A DNA stretch of 64,000 nt from Hysterangium stoloniferum (taxonomy: Eukaryota; Basidiomycota; Agaricomycetes; Hysterangiales; Hysterangiaceae): NCBI GenBank assembly GCA_015178975.1, contig WHVD01000005.1, positions 496,001-560,000 of the forward strand, read 5' to 3'. A model generated the notes under the pieces. It was not told the origin of the DNA and made no database searches. It saw only the letters and a program-made list of their open reading frames with translations. The position numbers and the translations under genes are program-made. The number at the start of each line of letters is the position of its first letter. The first letter of the stretch is position 1. This document shows, piece after piece, positions 58,949 to 64,000 of this stretch.

Positions 58949-59760
58949 ATGATTCACTCAGTGTTAATATGTTTGGCTACCTTTCATACTCATCGCATAC
59001 GACATTGACATGTTACTTGCAGTCAATAACACGGGATTGCCTCGCTTGACAAAGTTTTATTCCCCCTTTCAAGGATCGACGCAGCAACTTCTCCGAAAGA
59101 TATTTTCCCTTGTATGTTCGCGACCTATCGGGCTTTGCAACTTCCTGGATGCCCCAGACCTCACCGAGATGCTGGGGAGTAAAGAGGACGGGGAGGAAGT
59201 TCGCGTAGTGTATCGCAACTACGCGACATTATACTTTGTCTTTGTAGTGGACGGAGCAGAGAGTGAATTGGGCATATTGGATCTGATACAGGTATGGTGC
59301 CTGTCAACGGAAGATTAAGCTATATTGGCCTGAGACGGGGTGACAGGTGTTTGTGGAGTCGTTGGATAGAGCCTTTGAGAATGTCTGTGAACTGGATCTG
59401 GTGTTCCACTTTGACGAAGTGAGTTCAAGATTTGTCGAGAGCCAGGTAATCTTTGATCTTACTTCCTTACAAGGTGCATCATATACTTGCTGAAGTAGTG
59501 CAGGGCGGCCTGGTGCTGGACACTAGTGTTGAGGAAATTGCGGCTGCTGGTGAGTCGACTGCTCAGTCGCACACCTTGAATAACAAATAAACTATCTCGC
59601 TGCTGGGGTAGTTCAAGACAAGAGTAGAACTAGAAAAGCGTCGTTTGCAACTGCAAACCCACTCTCACTAGGGAGCGGAGTGACGAGCTCTCGAGGGACG
59701 GGATTACAAACACCTCTTGGATGGCTTACGGAGAGAATAACAGGAGTTGCGGCTCGTTAA
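58949..59760 (+). CDS. APS3: AP-3 adaptor complex sigma subunit
   Basis: Small subunit of the AP-3 coat that sorts cargo to the vacuole. The first exon is 22 nt (MIHSVLI) and joins to FNNTGLPRLTKFYSPFQGST. Then NYATLYFVFVVDGAESELGI, LDLIQ|VFVESLDRAFENVC, ELDLVFHFDE and HHILAEVVQGGLVLDTSVEE. Composition and VFVESLDRAFENVCELDL identify AP-3 rather than AP-1 or AP-2. The tail after about residue 155 is Ser/Thr-rich (SLGSGVTSSRGTGLQTPLGW). Confidence 0.92.
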
Positions 59761-60015
59761 TGAAACTTGCAGTGCATTGCATTATCATTTCTGGTTTTTC
59801 GATGGACATACGAGTGACGTCAAGTGTGGCCGGAGTGCGCCGATTGTGTGGGTATTTGGAATGAATGACGTAGCTGCGTAGCGGAATGTTGTCAACGTGG
59901 GTGTATTTACAGTCAGCGGCAAGTTGTTTATAGTTGACTTACAAGACATATATTTTTACAAGTCCGACAACTATTAAAGGTGGACCTACTCATTTTCCTC
60001 TTACCTTCCCCCCTC

Positions 60016-63000
60016 ATGTCTAACAAATTTCCCCGACATCGCAGCTCCTCCAGCGAGCGGCCAGATTCTAAGCGACCGCGTTTCGAGACGATAGCTTCCA
60101 GTAGTGGTCGCAGAAGTCCAATAGCAGGCAGGGAGATGACCCAAGAAGAGAGGGAACGCATAAAGGAACACGCTGTGGCCGCTATTCATATCACTCGCCA
60201 AGCTCAGAACTCAATACCCCACCAACAGTGGCCAACCTCTTCAAGTGCACTCGCTTCAGTCCCAAGCGCTTTCGGTCCAAACTCAAATCGTTTCGAAGAA
60301 GGTCGCTCGTTTCCTCCTTCAAGGACTACATTTATACCCGTTGGCGTCTCCAACGACAGATCGCATAACTATCTTTCCATAATGCATGGCCCATCTTCCC
60401 AAATTGATTTTAATACCTCCTATTGCTCTACACCATTCATTTCTGTTTCCCCAATTGCATCCTTTTCTTCAGATACCTCTGCAGCTACTCACCATGCTTC
60501 AACTACCTCCCTTGATAACCCTCAGGATGCTTTCCCCTCTCAGCTATCCGTTTCGCCTGGCGGTGTCCATTTAAGGCTCGATAATCCGGAGAGACAAACC
60601 GAAGACGTGCCACAGTCAACAACATTGCCGTCTGATCAAAGCCGCTCACGTAGCGGTAACTATTTAGACGATAGCACCGGTGAAGAATCTTTCGGGTTCT
60701 CATCTTCCAGTGGCTTCTTAGATATTCAAAAAAAATTTCCCCCCGGACCATTATCTCCTGCGGCCATGTCTGCTGTTTACACAGGCGCGTCGACAACAGC
60801 AAAGACACAGTCAAGCCCACCTGCATCAACGTCCAATGAGACACCGGTCGCCGGTACCCAGGTTGCCCGCGAGCCAATTGTTGCCCAGGCCGGATTACCT
60901 GAAAACCCCCTTGGAAGCACATTAGCACGCGATGCTTTGCTATCACATGCATATCGAATATATAATTCGCCTAATAATCATTTACCACCTGGATTGTCAC
61001 ATATCCCTTTGGAGTCTACCAGCACAGATCCTACCTCTCCTAGTCACGCGTACTCTACACAGCTCGTACCCCTTCTGTCTATACTGAAATCTTTACATCC
61101 CCAACATTTGCCAACTCTCTTACTGTATAGTTGTGTTCTTTATGCTGTCGGTGATTTGAATGGAAGCCTTGCGTTAAATTCCGACATTCTTCGTATTGAT
61201 CCCAACTATGTACGTCAGATTTGGTGGCATTATAGAAAAAGTTATATATAATAATAAGCGATTCTGTCTTAAAAGGTCGAAGCTATGTCTAACATTGGGA
61301 CCATTCTGAGAACGATGGGTCGTCCGCAAGAGGCCGAGGCATGGTGGTGGAAAGCCATCCGCCTTCGCCCCGTGTTTTGGGATGCAACAGTGAGTCCAAG
61401 TTCCCGGCAATAAGAACTATCATTGAGGTGTCTATGCATGCCAGGACAATTTATTAGGTGTGCTTTGCGTCACAGCGGACCAAAATAGCATTTATCGACC
61501 ACGTTATGAAGATGCTCTGTATGTTTGCTCATACGTCCAGTCGCATATTTTGAGCGACAATGGAGAGCTTTTGATAAATGTTCCGCCTTCTCAGCGCCAT
61601 CGGGTACAGAATCTACTCCATACCCATGGGAGTTTGCAATACATTATGGACTCCCCTCATGCGAGATCCAGGGCTATTTCTCTGCATTTGAAAGCCCTTG
61701 ACTTCATTATGAGACCGCCATGCGAGCCAAACAATTCTGGCAATGCTAATGTGTATACTGCGGTGGACGTTGTCGTCGCTGTTTGTGTCGCAGGCTTACT
61801 TGCCAGTGCAGGGCCAGACACACCACTCGCCTCTGATTTGGCGCGGGCCTTGGGAATACCTGATGCCTCAAGGTTCTCTGTAGGGATACTGGAGCAAAGT
61901 TTTAATATATTAGAGGCGGTCAGCCACGCAGGACCGCGACTAGTAGACACACTACTCAGAATGGGTGGTGGAATTCTTCCTATGACGTTATTGTTACCGG
62001 ATCAGGTGGCGCGACTACCCTGTTTGCTCTTTGCATCCTCTGCTGGTGCATTACCTGGCTTGTATGACATCCCCAGGGAAGGTACTCCACCTTCAGAATC
62101 ACCGCCTGACACCCTTAAAGCTCGACAAATGACTGCTTCCGTTCTCTTGACTCTAGCCAGAGTATTCCAGCACGTCTCAACTTCCTCCCAGACGACATTG
62201 TCTATTAGAGGTACCCTGGTGCGCGCAAGTACTTCACTCGTACTTTTATTTTATTATTTGGCCTTGGCAATACACCCCTCTCCGGCCACTTGTAATAACA
62301 TAGGAATTATCCTTTCTACTGTATCATTGTCTATTATGACTACTGATGGTAATGGCCACCAAGAGGTAGTAAATGGTCAATTGCTGGCATATGCGTATTA
62401 TAAAAAGGGTTTATCCCACGATAACGCGCATCCTCACCTCCTCACTAACCTCGGATCCCTATTGAAGGATCAGGGAAAAATCGATGAAGCGATTTGGTAA
62501 GCTACTATATCAGCCGTGTAATATTTGACTTACCTTGGAGTTTAATAGGACCTACGCACAAGCTATACAAGCTAAACCTGATTTCGATGTGGCTTTGGCA
62601 AATATGGGAAACGCAATTAAGGATATTGTAGGAGTGTCTCAGCTTTTCAGATTAATATCGGCGAATTAATTGCTCTACAGGGTCGACCCCAAGAGTCCAT
62701 TCCTTTTTATCAGCGTGCAGTTGAGGCCAATCCTGAATTTCAAGAAGCAATATGTGGTCTTGCAAACGCACTGGGTGCTGTATGTGACTGGCGTGGTCGC
62801 GGCGGATTCGAAGGGAGTCTTGTTCTAGACCAAATGGGATGCAAAACTACAACGTTTCCAGAAGGGTGGATCAATAAAGTCGTGGAGATTTGTGACGAAC
62901 AACTTCTGGCGGGATATTCTTATGGGGTCGGGGTAATTCAATCTCACTGTAGCCTCAAGCAGTGGCTTGGGACCCTTGAGACAGCGTTCGGTCGTCCATT

Positions 63001-64000
63001 TCGCCGGGTGCAACGTAAGCGATGGACTAAAATGCTTCAACGGTTTTTCACTTCATTTGACCGTCAAGAAAAGAGAGTAAACGAAGGTGGCGTTATCATT
63101 AAGCTAATGGAAAATGTTATCCGCATAACGCAGCGCCGTTGGTATATTGATGCATACGGACAGAGAACCTACTCATCTCCCAATATCCCATCCATTCCTG
63201 TATATGAACGTTTGGGCGAGTTCGAATTACAAAAGTACAGGCGTCCCCGAATACCTACACTAGGTGTACCACCTGTACCTTCAGTTTTACCCTTTCATAC
63301 GGTGCGCAGAAATGATATCCATTGACCGCCACTAAATATCGATATGAATAGTTTACGTATCCCCTTTCCCCGCGAACGACTCGCCTTATATCGTACCGTA
63401 ATGCTCTTCGAATTTCATATATGACGCAAACTCAATCCTGGCTACCTGCTCATGTTTATCCTCCGCCTCCGCCTTTAGTTAGTAAACTCAAAATTGGTTA
63501 TGTTTCTAATGACCTTAAGTGAGCGTGTCGATAATCATGTGGTTCATGGTTGATCAATATTTCTACACAGCAACCACCCGTTGGCGCACTTAATGCAGTC
63601 TGTATTTGGCTTTCATGACCGGACTAAGTTTGATGTATATGTATATGCGACATCAGCATCTGATGGTTCACAATATCGTCAGAAAATACAAACAGAATCT
63701 CAACATTTTCTAGACGTGTCAGCGTGGTCCACACGAGAAATTGTCGAAAGAATTGTCATGGATGGGATTCATTTGCGTGCGTATTGCAAATAAAAATCCA
63801 AGGATATTTTAGCTTACTGTCCGAGCAGTCGTCAATTTGGGAGGCTACACCAAAGGCGCACGCAATGACATTTTCGCCGCTCGGCCTGCCCCTGTACAGC
63901 TACAATTTATGGGATTTGCGGGGACATTAGCGGCTGGTGAGTACTCACCGTGTTTTTTCCCCACCATTTTGACCCAACTTATATATATAATAATATTAGA
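60016..64000 (+). CDS. OGT: O-GlcNAc transferase (TPR + GT41 domain), 3' end outside window
   Basis: A nucleocytoplasmic glycosyltransferase that modifies Ser/Thr with N-acetylglucosamine. The start MSNKFPRHRSSSSERPDSKR has an NLS-like basic patch; GTG at 59980 is not the start. A long Ser/Pro-rich leader, about 300 residues, precedes TPR-type repeats: LYSCVLYAVGDLNGSLALNS, EAMSNIGTILRTMGRPQEAE, AHPHLLTNLGSLLKDQGKID, DFDVALANMGNAIKD, GRPQESIPFYQRAVEANPEF. GT41 begins KLKIGYVSNDLNNHPLAHLM (catalytic His within NHPLAH) and continues VNLGGYTKGARNDIFAARPA and PVQLQFMGFAGTLAA. A spacer of about 150 residues between TPRs and GT41 (VLPFHTFTYPLS...) matches fungal/plant SEC-like proteins. It continues beyond 64000, so UDP-binding motifs are unseen. 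Confidence 0.93.

Overview
The window is nuclear DNA from a filamentous fungus, most likely a basidiomycete (Agaricomycete-like). Nearly every gene is cut by short introns of about 45-65 nt with GT..AG ends. The gene set is eukaryotic and fungal: Blm10, Mediator, Urc1, AP-3, an O-GlcNAc transferase. Intergenic gaps are mostly 75-600 bp. Species assignment is inference. I rebuilt exon joins by hand from reading frame and splice consensus, so gene spans are firmer than individual exon ends.

Layout, left to right. 1-10307 (minus strand): a tight head-to-tail series of biotin synthase, an Rxt2-like Rpd3L subunit, and a Blm10/PA200 proteasome activator running off the left edge. 10913-16187: ribosomal protein eS27, a RING-finger protein, a proline-rich hypothetical protein, and a DEDDy 3'-5' exonuclease. 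16484-21454: casein kinase 2 alpha, Urc1 (GTP cyclohydrolase II family), a candidate hAT-like MITE, and a small SET-domain protein. 22760-27677: a mitochondrial DnaJ (Mdj1 type) and a 15-exon DHA2-type MFS transporter. 27678-35396: a 7.7-kb gene-poor island with a GC-rich patch and what look like broken coding remnants. 35397-40146: choline/ethanolamine kinase and a tandem CCCH (TIS11/CTH1-type) RNA-binding protein. 40808-48119: a second complete Blm10/PA200 gene, same strand as the first and about 40 kb away. 48379-59760: compact housekeeping genes (AIM18-like chalcone-isomerase-fold protein, NRAMP metal transporter, MED6, ECD/SGT1, V-ATPase subunit F, TIM21, AP-3 sigma). 60016-64000: a GT41 O-GlcNAc transferase running off the right edge.

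These are mostly unrelated housekeeping genes rather than one pathway. The points most worth a second look are: (i) two intact, strongly diverged Blm10 paralogues with different intron sets; (ii) 15-21 nt micro-exons in three unrelated genes (biotin synthase, RING protein, CCCH protein), each encoding metal-ligand residues that gene finders would lose; (iii) UAS-INO-like sites upstream of choline kinase; (iv) a short inverted-repeat element between URC1 and the SET gene; (v) the gene-poor island with broken coding sequence. I saw no CRISPR array, rRNA or convincing tRNA.
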